In this document: positions 1-8,032 of the stretch, in pieces | How the letters are laid out: each line of letters starts with the position of its first letter | Numbering within the stretch: position 1 is the first letter of the stretch | From: Rhodobium gokarnense | GTDB lineage: Bacteria; Pseudomonadota; Alphaproteobacteria; Rhizobiales; Rhodobiaceae | Direction of reading: 5' to 3' | NCBI RefSeq assembly: GCF_025961475.1 | Contig: NZ_JAOQNS010000002.1 | Location: 372,001 to 436,000 of the forward strand | DNA length: 64,000 bases | Made by a program: the position numbers and the translations under genes | Notes under the pieces: generated by a model | Databases searched by the model: none | Seen by the model: only the letters and a program-made list of their open reading frames with translations | What the model was told of the DNA's origin: nothing

Positions 1-1
1 A

Positions 2-151
2 CTCGCGCGCCTGGAAGCCCAGATTGCCTTTTCGGCCTTTTTTGCGAAATACGAGACCATCGAACTGGCGGGCGCACCGGAATGGCGGCTCGACCGTCTG
101 AACGCCCGCGGCCTCGCAAAGCTGCCCGTCCGGCTAGGAGCCTCTCAATGA
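2..151 (+). CDS. Cytochrome P450, C-terminal fragment (5' end outside window)
   Basis: Only the last 49 residues are present, read from position 2 to the TGA at 149-151. The peptide begins LARLEAQIAFSAFFAKY and continues through an ELAGAPEWR segment to a KLPV end, which is the typical C-terminus of bacterial class I P450s (the beta-sheet after the heme-Cys helix). The heme-binding Cys lies upstream of the window, so activity cannot be judged. Its stop codon overlaps the ATG of the next gene (ATGA at 148-151), so it is translationally coupled to the beta-branching cassette and probably tailors the same polyketide, for example by hydroxylation or oxidative ring formation (inference). Confidence 0.8.
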   Translation, partial: LARLEAQIAFSAFFAKYETIELAGAPEWRLDRLNARGLAKLPVRLGASQ

Positions 152-1404
152 TCCGCCCGGTTGGCATTGAAGCCATGAACGTCTTAGGCGGCATGGCCTT
201 CCTCGACGTCCGCGAACTCTGCGACCATCGCGGCCTCGACATGCCGCGTTTTGAGAACCTGCTGATGCAGGAAAAGTCCGTCGCGCTGCCTTACGAGGAC
301 CCGGTTACCTTCGCGGTCAACGCGGCGAAGCCCCTCATCGATGCCATGACGCCGGCGGAGCGCGCGCGCATCGAGATGGTTATCACCTGCACCGAATCCG
401 GCATCGACTTCGGCAAGTCCCTCAGCACCTATCTGCACCGCTATCTGGAACTGCCCGCCAACTGCCGGCTCTTTGAAATAAAACAGGCCTGCTATTCCGG
501 CGCTGCCGGTTTGCAGATGGCGGCAAACTTCGTTCTTTCAGGCACTTCGCCCGGGGGTAAGGCGCTGGTCGTCACCACCGACATCTCCCGCTTCGCGCTG
601 GCCGACGCCAATGCGGTGCAGGAATGGGCCTATTCGGAGCCGAGTTCCGGGGCCGGTGCCGTCGCCATGGTCGTCTCCGATACCCCGCATATCCTCGCCC
701 TCGATGCCGGCGCCTATGGCAACCATTCCTTCGAAGTGATGGACACCTGCCGGCCCGGACCGGACACCGAGGCCGGGGATGCCGATCTGTCGCTGATGGC
801 CTATCTCGACTGCGCGGCCGGTGCCGTCGGGGATTACCTGCGGCGGGTCGAGGGCGCGGATTTCAGGGAGAGCTTTTCCCAGCTTTGCTTCCACACCCCC
901 TTCGGCGGCATGGTGAAGGGCGCGCACAGGCATTTGATGCGCAAGCTCTACAAGGCCAAGCCCGACGAGATCGCCGCCGATTTCGAGGAAAGGCTCGGCC
1001 CCAGCCTTTCCTACGGCAAACGCGTCGGCAACACCGCCGGCGGTTCGGTCTTCGTCGCCCTTGCCGGCACCATCGATACGGCGGGGATTACGGAGCCCGT
1101 CCGCATCGGCCTTTTTTCCTACGGCTCCGGCTGCTGCTCGGAATTCCTTTCCGGCGTCGCCGGGCCTGAGAGCGCGGCGCGGCTGGGAGCCATGGGGATA
1201 TCCGAGGCCCTCCACAAGCGCTATCGGCTCTCCATCGCCGACTACGAGCGGCTGCTCGCCGGCGACGCAGTGGTGCGGTTCGGGACCAAGGATGCCGAGC
1301 TCGACCACCAGATCGTCCCCGGCGCCTGGCCGGCAGACGGCGCGGGAACGCGGCTTGTCCTCGACAAGGTGGTCGGCTACCACAGGCACTATATCTGGGT
1401 CTGA
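148..1404 (+). CDS. HMG-CoA synthase-like enzyme (HCS) of the beta-branching cassette
   Basis: A 418-residue PksG/MupH-type HCS. It adds the acetyl carbanion from donor acetyl-ACP to the beta-keto group of an ACP-bound polyketide. The catalytic triad expected for the family is visible: Glu83 (in TESGIDFGKS), Cys115 (in EIKQACYSGA) and His249 (in LCFHTPFGG). I chose the ATG at 148 because GGAG (137-140) sits 7 nt upstream and the codon overlaps the P450 stop; an in-frame ATG at 82 lies within the P450 reading frame and has no ribosome site. It is followed after 29 nt by the donor ACP, then the KS decarboxylase and ECH1. The recipient is most likely module 5 of the first PKS, whose tandem ACPs carry the HCS-recognition Trp. 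Confidence 0.93.
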   Translation: MIRPVGIEAMNVLGGMAFLDVRELCDHRGLDMPRFENLLMQEKSVALPYEDPVTFAVNAAKPLIDAMTPAERARIEMVITCTESGIDFGKSLSTYLHRYLELPANCRLFEIKQACYSGAAGLQMAANFVLSGTSPGGKALVVTTDISRFALADANAVQEWAYSEPSSGAGAVAMVVSDTPHILALDAGAYGNHSFEVMDTCRPGPDTEAGDADLSLMAYLDCAAGAVGDYLRRVEGADFRESFSQLCFHTPFGGMVKGAHRHLMRKLYKAKPDEIAADFEERLGPSLSYGKRVGNTAGGSVFVALAGTIDTAGITEPVRIGLFSYGSGCCSEFLSGVAGPESAARLGAMGISEALHKRYRLSIADYERLLAGDAVVRFGTKDAELDHQIVPGAWPADGAGTRLVLDKVVGYHRHYIWV

Positions 1405-1433
1405 CCGACCCCAGCGCAGCGGGCATAAAGAGG

Positions 1434-1691
1434 ATGGCACATCCCTTGGACAGCGACCAGATCGTCGACATCATCATTGGCGAAATCCGCGAAACCGTCC
1501 CGGAACTTGCCGATCGTCCCATCGGCCGTGCCGACTCCATGGCCGATCTCGGCGTCGATTCCATCGAGCGCTCCGAGATCATTCTGGCGACGCTCGAAGC
1601 CGTCGGCCTGAAGATCCCCATGGTCCAGCTCCACGGGCCGCGCAATATCGGCGAGCTCGCCGACCTCATCGATGCCAAGAAAAGCGGCTGA
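1434..1691 (+). CDS. Stand-alone donor acyl carrier protein of the beta-branching cassette
   Basis: An 85-residue ACP (AcpK/BryU/CurB-type role). The phosphopantetheine attachment site is Ser43 in LGVDSIERSEI. It lacks the Trp six residues after the Ser that marks acceptor ACPs of beta-branching, as expected for the donor that carries malonyl and then acetyl groups to the HCS. The ATG directly abuts AAAGAGG (1427-1433), an unusually short spacing; an in-frame TTG at 1446 would have 12-nt spacing, so the exact start is uncertain. The gene overlaps the KS-decarboxylase gene by 20 nt, consistent with those two proteins working as a pair. Confidence 0.93.
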   Translation: MAHPLDSDQIVDIIIGEIRETVPELADRPIGRADSMADLGVDSIERSEIILATLEAVGLKIPMVQLHGPRNIGELADLIDAKKSG

Positions 1692-2904
1692 CCCGATCCG
1701 CTTTGCGGGGATAGGCGTTGCCTCCGGCCTCGGCCATGGCAGGGCGGCGTTCCGGGAGGGCTTGTTCGCCGGCCGCAACGTCTTTTCCAAACTGACCCGT
1801 GAGGGGAGGGAGGCGCCCGAAGGCGAAGAACCCTTCCTCGGGGTGGAAATGCCCGAGCCGCCGCAAGTCTTGCCGCCACGGATCGCCCGCACCGCGACGC
1901 TGACCGGCCGGGTCGCCGCATCGGTACTGGCCGAGGCCTGGGAGGATGCCGGGCTCGACGCCATCGCCCCGGAGCGCATCGGCCTTGTCGTCGGCGGCAG
2001 CAATCTGGCGGCGCGCGAACAGGCGCTGGCGCTCGCCGCCTATGCGGAAAGGCGCGCCTTCGTGCCGCCGCGCCATGGCCACATGTTCCTCGACACCGAT
2101 CTCTGCGGGCTCTGCACGGCCGCCTTTCCGATCCGCGGCTTTGCGATGACCGTGGGCGGCGCCTCGGCGAGCGGCGCGGTCGCCGTCGTCGAGGCGCGGA
2201 ACGCCATCCGCTCCGGCCGAGTCGATGCCTGTATCGCGCTGGGCGCCATGCAGGACCTCGGTGCCCACGACCTCCAGGCGCTCCGGGCCCTCGGCGCCAT
2301 GGGCTCGGCCCGCTTTTCTGAGGCGCCGGAAAAGGCGTGCCGGCCGATGGACGCCGACCATGACGGGTTTCTGTACGGTGAAGCCGCCGCGGCTCTGGTC
2401 CTTTGCCGGGAAAGTGTTGGCCTGTCGAAGACCTACGGCACGCTCCTCGGCGCGGCCTCGATTGCCGACGGCACCCGCGGGCCGGAGCCCAATCACGAGG
2501 GCCAGGTCCGGGCGGCCAGGATGGCGCTCGCCGAGGCGGGGCTGACGGCCGCCGACATCGACACCGTCAACGGCCACGCCACCGGCACGCCGTCCGGCGA
2601 CGACACGGAATTGGAAACCTACCGCGCGCTAAAACTCCACCACGCCCGCATCAACGCCACGAAGTCGATCCTCGGCCACGGCCTTGCGGCGGCCGGCGCC
2701 ATCGAGGCCGCCACCGTGCTGATCCAGATGGCGGAGGGCCGCCTGCACCCGACCCGCAATCTGGAAACACCGCTCGACCCAAGCTTCCGATGGGTCGGCG
2801 CCGCGCCTGTCGACCATGAGATCCGCCACGCGCTGAAATTCTCCTTCGGCTTCAGCGGGGTGAACACCGCGCTCGTCCTAGGCGCGCCGGAGGCGAGCGG
2901 ATGA
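1672..2904 (+). CDS. Ketosynthase-like malonyl-ACP decarboxylase (Cys to Ser KS)
   Basis: A 410-residue free-standing KS homologue. The position of the KS nucleophile is Ser165 (VGGASASG where elongating KSs have a DTACSSS motif), while the two His residues survive (His302 in NGHATGT, His336 in ILGHGLAAAG). Such Cys-to-Ser KSs (PksF/CurC/JamG family) cannot condense; they decarboxylate malonyl-ACP to acetyl-ACP. That fits its place in the cassette, overlapping the donor ACP by 20 nt and the ECH1 gene by 4 nt (ATGA at 2901-2904). The start at 1672 lies inside the ACP gene; no better start follows close by, since the KS fold begins at about residue 9. Confidence 0.92.
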   Translation: MPRKAADPIRFAGIGVASGLGHGRAAFREGLFAGRNVFSKLTREGREAPEGEEPFLGVEMPEPPQVLPPRIARTATLTGRVAASVLAEAWEDAGLDAIAPERIGLVVGGSNLAAREQALALAAYAERRAFVPPRHGHMFLDTDLCGLCTAAFPIRGFAMTVGGASASGAVAVVEARNAIRSGRVDACIALGAMQDLGAHDLQALRALGAMGSARFSEAPEKACRPMDADHDGFLYGEAAAALVLCRESVGLSKTYGTLLGAASIADGTRGPEPNHEGQVRAARMALAEAGLTAADIDTVNGHATGTPSGDDTELETYRALKLHHARINATKSILGHGLAAAGAIEAATVLIQMAEGRLHPTRNLETPLDPSFRWVGAAPVDHEIRHALKFSFGFSGVNTALVLGAPEASG

Positions 2905-3659
2905 CCTACGAGACCCTGAAGGTCACGACGGAAAAAAACGTCTGCCGCATCGTCTTCGACCGGCCTGAAGCCGGCAACGCCCTCAACGACAAGCTGATCG
3001 CGGAATGCGCCGAAGTCGTCGCTCGGTGTTCCGCGGAGGACAGCCCCGTCACCGTGGTCATCCTGGAGGGCGGGCCCGAGGTCTTCTGCGCCGGCGGCGA
3101 TTTCGAGGCGGTGTCGGACAGCGGTTCGGCCGGCGATCCCGCCCCGCTCTACGATCTCTGGCAGGCGCTCGCCGACGGGCCGTTTGTCACCGTCAGCCTG
3201 GTGCGAGGGCGGGTCAATGCCGGCGGCGTCGGCTTCCTCGCCGCCTCCGACATCGTCATTGCCAAGGAGAGCGCCCGGATAAGCCTCTCCGAACTTCTCT
3301 TCGGGCTCTATCCGGCCTGCGTTCTCCCCTTCCTCATCCGCCGCATCGGCCGCCAGCGCGCCCACTACATGACGCTGATGACGCGGCCACTCAGTGCAAC
3401 GGAAGCGCGCGATGCCGGCCTCGTCAACGTCATCGCCGAGGACACTGAGCGCGCCTTCCGCCAGCATCTGTCCCGACTGGCGCTCCTGAAGAAACCGGCA
3501 ATCGCCCGCTACAAGGCCTATCTTTCCGGCTGCCGGGGCGAGCCCGCCGGCGACCGGGAGGCAGCGCTTGCCGCCAATCGCGAGATGTTCCGGGATCCGG
3601 AGGTACTCGCCGGCATCCGGCGCTACGTCACCGAGCTGAAGCTTCCCTGGGAAGACTGA
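2901..3659 (+). CDS. Enoyl-CoA hydratase-like dehydratase, ECH1 (PksH-type)
   Basis: A 252-residue crotonase-fold enzyme. Its N-terminus (YETLKVTTEKNVCRIVFDRP) and the oxyanion segment EVFCAGGDF resemble PksH, the ECH1 that dehydrates the HMG-type intermediate to a 3-methylglutaconyl-ACP. The matching ECH2 decarboxylase is not a separate gene here but a domain of PKS module 5. The gene is coupled to the KS decarboxylase by an ATGA overlap and ends convergently, overlapping the amidotransferase gene on the other strand by 32 nt (3628-3659). ECH1 versus ECH2 assignment rests on similarity of remembered family sequences and on the absence of another ECH1. Confidence 0.88.
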   Translation: MTYETLKVTTEKNVCRIVFDRPEAGNALNDKLIAECAEVVARCSAEDSPVTVVILEGGPEVFCAGGDFEAVSDSGSAGDPAPLYDLWQALADGPFVTVSLVRGRVNAGGVGFLAASDIVIAKESARISLSELLFGLYPACVLPFLIRRIGRQRAHYMTLMTRPLSATEARDAGLVNVIAEDTERAFRQHLSRLALLKKPAIARYKAYLSGCRGEPAGDREAALAANREMFRDPEVLAGIRRYVTELKLPWED

Positions 3660-5622
3660 CCTCGGCCTGGCGCGCCGTCAGGTCGACCGCCTTGTCGAGC
3701 GGCGGCAGCACCGGGTCCGATAGCCCTTCGCGCCGCACGAACGCCCGGTCGAGGAGCGCGATGGAGAGAAGATAGAGGAAGGTCTGGTTTTCCTTGGTGC
3801 TGATCTCCGAGGCCGGCTTGGTCAGCACTTTTTGCGCCAGTCGTGAGGCGAATTTCGGCTCCAGGAACGGTACCTTGGCGAGCTCGTCGGCGCTCAGCAC
3901 CAGCTCCAGATAGTCCGGCCGTTCGGCCGCAAAGGCGGCCGCGTCCGGCGCCCGGTAGGGGAATTTGCGCTTGTCGGTGATCGCATCCGGCACCCGGCCC
4001 CGGAACGCCTCGCGCAAAAGCCGCTTTTCGACAAAACCGTCGTCGAATTTCAGGTTCACGGAGGTGGCGAGGGCAAAGACCTCCGGGTCGAGGAACGGGC
4101 AGCGGTTCTCCACCCCGTGGGCAAGGCTCATCCGCTCGCCCTGGGTGGAGAGGAGATAGCCCGGAAGGAGGGTCTTGTATTCCAGCCACTGGGCCTTTTC
4201 GACCGGCGAAAGGCGCTGAAAGCCGGGGGCATTGGCGGCGAGTTCGGAGATCGCCCGGAACGGATCGCCTTTTTCCTTCATCAGGCGTGCGGAGAACTGA
4301 CCGTTCTGGAACCTGAGCTCGTGGGAAAAGAGGCCCGGCATCTTTTCCTTGGAAAACTGCGCGTAGAGCCCGGTGACAGCCGCGATATCCTCCGGCCCGT
4401 AATGGGAGAGATGCGGATAGAGCTGCGCCAGCCGCGACCGGCGGGTCTCGTCCGGCAGCTCGCGCCAGGCGTCGCGTAAGAGCGTCTCCTTGAAGAGGTC
4501 GTAGCCGAGGAACGCCTCGTCCGCCCCTTCGCCGCTGAGGATGACCTTGATGCCTTCGGCCTTCGTGCGCTTGGAGAGCAGATACATCGGCACGAAGGCG
4601 CTGCGGAAGGCAGGAACCTCGGCATGAAAGACCGCCTCCGGCGTTGCCGCGGCGATATCCGCATGGCGGATGCGTTCGGCATGATGGCTGGTGCCGAGAT
4701 GGTCGGCGACGAGCCGCTGCTCGGCGGATTCGTCAAACTCGGCGTCCTCGAATTCGACGGAAAAGGTCGAAAGCGGCTTGGAGGCGAAATCCCGGGCGAG
4801 CGCCGCGACGATCGCCGAGTCGACGCCGCCGCTGAGATAGACGCCGACCTCCACGTCGCTGCGCAGGCGCAATTCCACGCTGCGCGACAGCCGCGCGCGG
4901 ATCGCCTCGATCGCCTCTTCTTCGCTCTCTACCCGCGGCCCGATGTCGAAGCGCAAGCTGTCGTAGGCGCGGGGGGTGAGCGCCCCGTCCTTGACGGAGA
5001 GATACGCCCCCATGCCGAGGCTCTTGATGCCGAAGAAGCCGGACTGCTCCGGCAGCGGCGTCCATTGGGCAAGGATGGCGGAGAGCTGGTCGGGGTCCTG
5101 CTCGAAGGAAAAGCCGGGAACAGCGAGGAATGCCTTCATCTCCGAGGCGAACAGCACCGTGTCGCCGCGAATGGCGTAAAAGAGCGGCCGCTTGCCGAAG
5201 CGGTCGCGGGCAAGGAACAACTCGCCGGTTTCGGCATCGTAGAGCGCAAAGGCAAAGCCGCCATTGAAGCGCGCCAGGCAGTCCGGCCCCCAGGCGATCC
5301 AGGCGGCAAGCACCACTTCGGTGTCGCATGCGGTGCGGAAGGAAAAGCCGCGCGCTTCCAGCGTCGTCCGCAGTTCCCGGTAATTGTAGATTTCGCCATT
5401 GTAGCAGAGCCAGTAGCGCCCGCTCGGATCGCCGAAGGGCTGGGCGCCGCCGGCCGGATCGAGGATCGCCAGGCGCACGGTGCCCATGGCGAAGCCGTCG
5501 TCGATGAGGGTGCCGTAGCCGTCCGGTCCGCGATGGGCGATGCGCGAGAGCATGCCCTTGATGTCGTGGCCGAGCGCCTCGGCCGGTCGGTTGGGTTTCA
5601 ATATGCCGGCAATGCCGCACAT
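3628..5622 (-). CDS. AsnB-type glutamine-dependent amidotransferase, proposed malonamyl-ACP synthase
   Basis: A 664-residue class II asparagine synthetase homologue. Met-Cys-Gly at the N-terminus provides the Ntn glutaminase nucleophile Cys2, and the ATP-pyrophosphatase P-loop SGGVDS lies near residue 263. GAGG overlapping the upstream ACP stop places a ribosome site 8 nt before the ATG. It follows an ACP gene after only 9 nt, a pairing seen in glutarimide PKS loci (amidotransferase plus ACP, as in migrastatin-type clusters), where the enzyme turns an ACP-bound malonyl group into a malonamyl starter. Given the KS-B module in the adjacent PKS, that role is the best fit. AsnB-ACP pairs also occur in exosortase-linked exopolysaccharide loci, but nothing else here supports that. 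A housekeeping asparagine synthetase is unlikely in this context. Confidence 0.9.
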   Translation of the reverse strand: MCGIAGILKPNRPAEALGHDIKGMLSRIAHRGPDGYGTLIDDGFAMGTVRLAILDPAGGAQPFGDPSGRYWLCYNGEIYNYRELRTTLEARGFSFRTACDTEVVLAAWIAWGPDCLARFNGGFAFALYDAETGELFLARDRFGKRPLFYAIRGDTVLFASEMKAFLAVPGFSFEQDPDQLSAILAQWTPLPEQSGFFGIKSLGMGAYLSVKDGALTPRAYDSLRFDIGPRVESEEEAIEAIRARLSRSVELRLRSDVEVGVYLSGGVDSAIVAALARDFASKPLSTFSVEFEDAEFDESAEQRLVADHLGTSHHAERIRHADIAAATPEAVFHAEVPAFRSAFVPMYLLSKRTKAEGIKVILSGEGADEAFLGYDLFKETLLRDAWRELPDETRRSRLAQLYPHLSHYGPEDIAAVTGLYAQFSKEKMPGLFSHELRFQNGQFSARLMKEKGDPFRAISELAANAPGFQRLSPVEKAQWLEYKTLLPGYLLSTQGERMSLAHGVENRCPFLDPEVFALATSVNLKFDDGFVEKRLLREAFRGRVPDAITDKRKFPYRAPDAAAFAAERPDYLELVLSADELAKVPFLEPKFASRLAQKVLTKPASEISTKENQTFLYLLSIALLDRAFVRREGLSDPVLPPLDKAVDLTARQAEVSLPREASAR

Positions 5623-5631
5623 GGCCCGGCC

Positions 5632-5886
5632 TCAGGCGCTGGCGGCGCCGCGTTGCGACACCTTTTCGGCTACAGTCGCCTCGATCTGCGTCAGGCTGAC
5701 CATGACGCCGCCGGTCATCTCCTTTTCGGAGAATTTGATACCGTATTCTGTCTCCAGGAAGCGGATGAGCTGGATGTAGCCGAAGGAGTCCATGACGCCT
5801 TCCTTGAAGAGGTCGGAGCTCTCCGGAAAGGTCTCGTCGAACTCGATCAGAAACTGCTCCTCGATGAAGTCGCGAATCCTGCTCAT
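5632..5886 (-). CDS. Acyl carrier protein partner of the amidotransferase
   Basis: An 84-residue carrier protein with attachment Ser34 in EGVMDSFGYIQLI, a D-alanyl-carrier-like ACP subtype. The reading frame stays open upstream to 6150, but the extra residues are low-complexity and carry no fold; the ATG at 5884-5886 with AGGG a few bases upstream begins exactly where the ACP helix 1 starts, so I use it. The gene is the first of a two-gene unit with the AsnB-like enzyme (9-nt gap). Proposed job: hold malonyl while it is amidated and deliver malonamyl to KS1 of the first PKS, which has no loading domain of its own (inference). Confidence 0.87.
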   Translation of the reverse strand: MSRIRDFIEEQFLIEFDETFPESSDLFKEGVMDSFGYIQLIRFLETEYGIKFSEKEMTGGVMVSLTQIEATVAEKVSQRGAASA

Positions 5887-6400
5887 GGGCCCTGGTGCCG
5901 CCTGATACCCGAGATCGTCTGACTGTGACGGCGCGTCGCCTCCGGAACCGTCCTGGGGTGATTCTCTTGAAGTCCCGCCGCCCGATAAGGCTAGCCAATC
6001 GCCGGGGGGAGGGCGAGGGGATATCCGGCCGAAAGTGCTCTCGCGAACAGAAAATACCGTGATTTTACCCCTATTGCGGGAGGGATCGGCGGCCGCAGGC
6101 TGGGGTTCTTCAAAGTATCCGACGTATGCGCCGAAGGGCGTTTTCCACAAGGCGGCTATGGCGCCGAATTGATGTGGATGCGATGCCGGTTCGGCTTGCG
6201 CGGGTCAAGGTAGCTGCCTAGCATTATCCGAACCCGGCAGATGCGTTTTCCGAGAACGAGCGTGCGGCGCGTCCGGCGTCGCAGACCGTCCGCCCGTCGG
6301 CGGAGGGCCGAAGACGTATCGCCGGCCGGGGAATCCGTCGGCGCGGCACGGGCGCAAAAACGGCCGCGGGGGAGAACACGCCGAAAATGGCAGGTGTTGA
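5887..6400. promoter_or_regulatory. Divergent intergenic/promoter region between the ACP-amidotransferase pair and the main PKS operon
   Basis: A 514-nt stretch without a credible gene between two units that leave in opposite directions. It must hold the promoters of both. I could not assign convincing -35/-10 boxes by eye. It contains a nested dyad (6188-6234, listed separately), a short A/T-richer patch around 6045-6070, and a five-codon minicistron (6387-6404) that overlaps the first transporter's ATG. Open frames crossing this region on the minus strand are extensions of GC-rich shadow frames. Confidence 0.6.
6188..6234. promoter_or_regulatory. Nested inverted repeat, candidate operator
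   Basis: GGTTCGG (6188-6194) and its exact complement CCGAACC (6228-6234) flank a near-palindrome AGGTAGCTGCCT (6208-6219) almost centred between them. The dyad lies in the divergent region 167 nt upstream of the transporter operon. It could bind a dimeric regulator or form a stem in RNA. No regulator gene is in the window, so the assignment is only positional. Confidence 0.35.
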
Positions 6401-8032
6401 ATGAATATCCTCCGCCTGCTCCAGGGCGGGCCGCCGGCAAGCCGTCGCTTCCTCTTCGCCATCACCTCGTTCACGGGCCTCGGCAATGCCGGCCTCATCG
6501 GGCTCATCAACCAGGCCGCGGAGCGCTCGCTGCTCGGCGCCGAGGTCGGTGCACAACTTTTGATCGTCTATGGGCTGACGCTCGTCTTCTTCCTCGTCTC
6601 CAACCGCACCTCCCTGCACCAGGCGAACCGCTACGTGCAGCAGAGGCTGGAGGCGACGCGGCGGCGCATCGTCACCAAGATCCGCCGCGCGGATCTCAGG
6701 ACGCTGGAGCGGCTCGGCCAGGGCGACATCTACATCACCGTCGCCCAGGAGACCGACCACCTCTCCCAGACCCTGCCGCTCCTCATCGGCGCCGCCCAGA
6801 GCGCCTTCGTGCTCGTGTTTTTGCTGCTCTATATCGCGACCCTGTCGCTGATCTCCTTTGCCGTCGTCGCCGGCGTCACGGCGCTCGGCCTCACCATCTT
6901 CGTCATCCGCCAGCGCGCTCTCACCGCCTCGCTCGCCGCGGTCCACTATCGCGAGGCGGAGATGCTGGACAGCCTCTCCCACTTCACCCTCGGCTTTCAG
7001 GAGATCCGCCTCAACGCCGACCGCAATGACGGCCTCTTTGCCCATTTCACCGAGGTCGCCGACAGCCTGAAGGACGAGGTGATCGCCATTGGCGGGCGCT
7101 GGGTGGCGCTCCTGCAGTTCTCCAACGCCTTCATCTTCCTTTTGGTCGGCGTCGTCGTCTTCGTGCTGCCGGCGTTCTTTGCCGGCTATACGGACACCAT
7201 CTACAAGATCACCGCCGCCTCGGTCTTTGCCATCGGCCCCGTCGCCGCGATCACCTCCGTGGTGCGCCTCATCGGCCGCGCCGAGGCCGGCCTCGGCCAC
7301 GTCTATGCGCTGGAGGCAAAGCTCGACGAGAACGCGCCCGGCCCGGCGGAAAAGGCGCCGCGCCAGCGCTCGCCGTTCAAGGATTTTGAGACCATCGAGC
7401 TTGCCGGCGCGACGTTCCGCTATGTGGACAGCGCCGGCCTGACGACCTTTACCGCCGGCCCCCTCGATTTCACGCTGCGGCGCGGCGAGACCGTCTTCAT
7501 GACCGGCGGCAACGGCAGTGGCAAGTCGACGGCGCTGAAGCTCCTCTGCGGCCTCTACCGGCCGGACGGCGGCCGCATCCTCTGCGACGGCACGGAGATC
7601 GGCGACGACAACCGCCAGCAATACCGCGAGATCTTTTCCGGCGTCTTCACTGACTTTCACCTCTTCGACCGGCTCTACGGCATCGACGCCGATCCGGACG
7701 ACGTCGCCCGGCTGATCGCCCGCATGGAGCTTTCCGACAAGGTCGGCTTCGAGAAAGGCCGCTTTTCGACCAGCGACCTTTCCACTGGCCAGCGCAAGCG
7801 CCTCGCCATGATCGTCGCGCTGCTGGAGGACCGGGAGGTCTATCTGTTCGACGAATGGGCCGCCGACCAGGACGCCCATTTCCGCGAGGTCTTCTACGGC
7901 GAGATGCTCGCCGACTTCAAAGCCCGCGGCAAGACGGTCCTCGCCGTCACCCATGACGACCACTACTGGGACCGCTGCGACCGCCGCGTCGCCCTCGACC
8001 TCGGCATGATCTCGGGCGGGGAGGGGGCGTGA
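6401..8032 (+). CDS. ABC exporter, SyrD/PvdE (cyclic peptide) family, fused permease-ATPase 1
   Basis: A 543-residue half transporter: six-helix membrane region in residues 1-320, ATPase in 340-543. Walker A is GGNGSGKST (369-377), the signature is LSTGQ (460-464), Walker B ends in FDEW (483-486, with the catalytic Glu485), and the H-loop is VTHDD. The FDEWAADQD stretch is characteristic of the SyrD/PvdE/YojI group, which exports peptides and siderophores across the inner membrane. It begins the long operon and its stop overlaps the next transporter (GTGA, 8029-8032). Likely role is export of the polyketide or a precursor. A mini-ORF overlaps its ATG; the ribosome site directly before the ATG is weak. 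Confidence 0.92.
   Translation: MNILRLLQGGPPASRRFLFAITSFTGLGNAGLIGLINQAAERSLLGAEVGAQLLIVYGLTLVFFLVSNRTSLHQANRYVQQRLEATRRRIVTKIRRADLRTLERLGQGDIYITVAQETDHLSQTLPLLIGAAQSAFVLVFLLLYIATLSLISFAVVAGVTALGLTIFVIRQRALTASLAAVHYREAEMLDSLSHFTLGFQEIRLNADRNDGLFAHFTEVADSLKDEVIAIGGRWVALLQFSNAFIFLLVGVVVFVLPAFFAGYTDTIYKITAASVFAIGPVAAITSVVRLIGRAEAGLGHVYALEAKLDENAPGPAEKAPRQRSPFKDFETIELAGATFRYVDSAGLTTFTAGPLDFTLRRGETVFMTGGNGSGKSTALKLLCGLYRPDGGRILCDGTEIGDDNRQQYREIFSGVFTDFHLFDRLYGIDADPDDVARLIARMELSDKVGFEKGRFSTSDLSTGQRKRLAMIVALLEDREVYLFDEWAADQDAHFREVFYGEMLADFKARGKTVLAVTHDDHYWDRCDRRVALDLGMISGGEGA

Noticed and set aside
82-150. Earlier in-frame ATG for the HCS gene
   Set aside because: The 22 extra residues overlap the P450 C-terminus in another frame, are basic low-complexity, and have no ribosome site; ATG 148 has GGAG at 7 nt.
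3628-5886. AsnB-ACP pair as part of an exosortase/exopolysaccharide locus
   Set aside because: No exosortase, glycosyltransferase or PEP-CTERM genes are present; the PKS context explains the pair.
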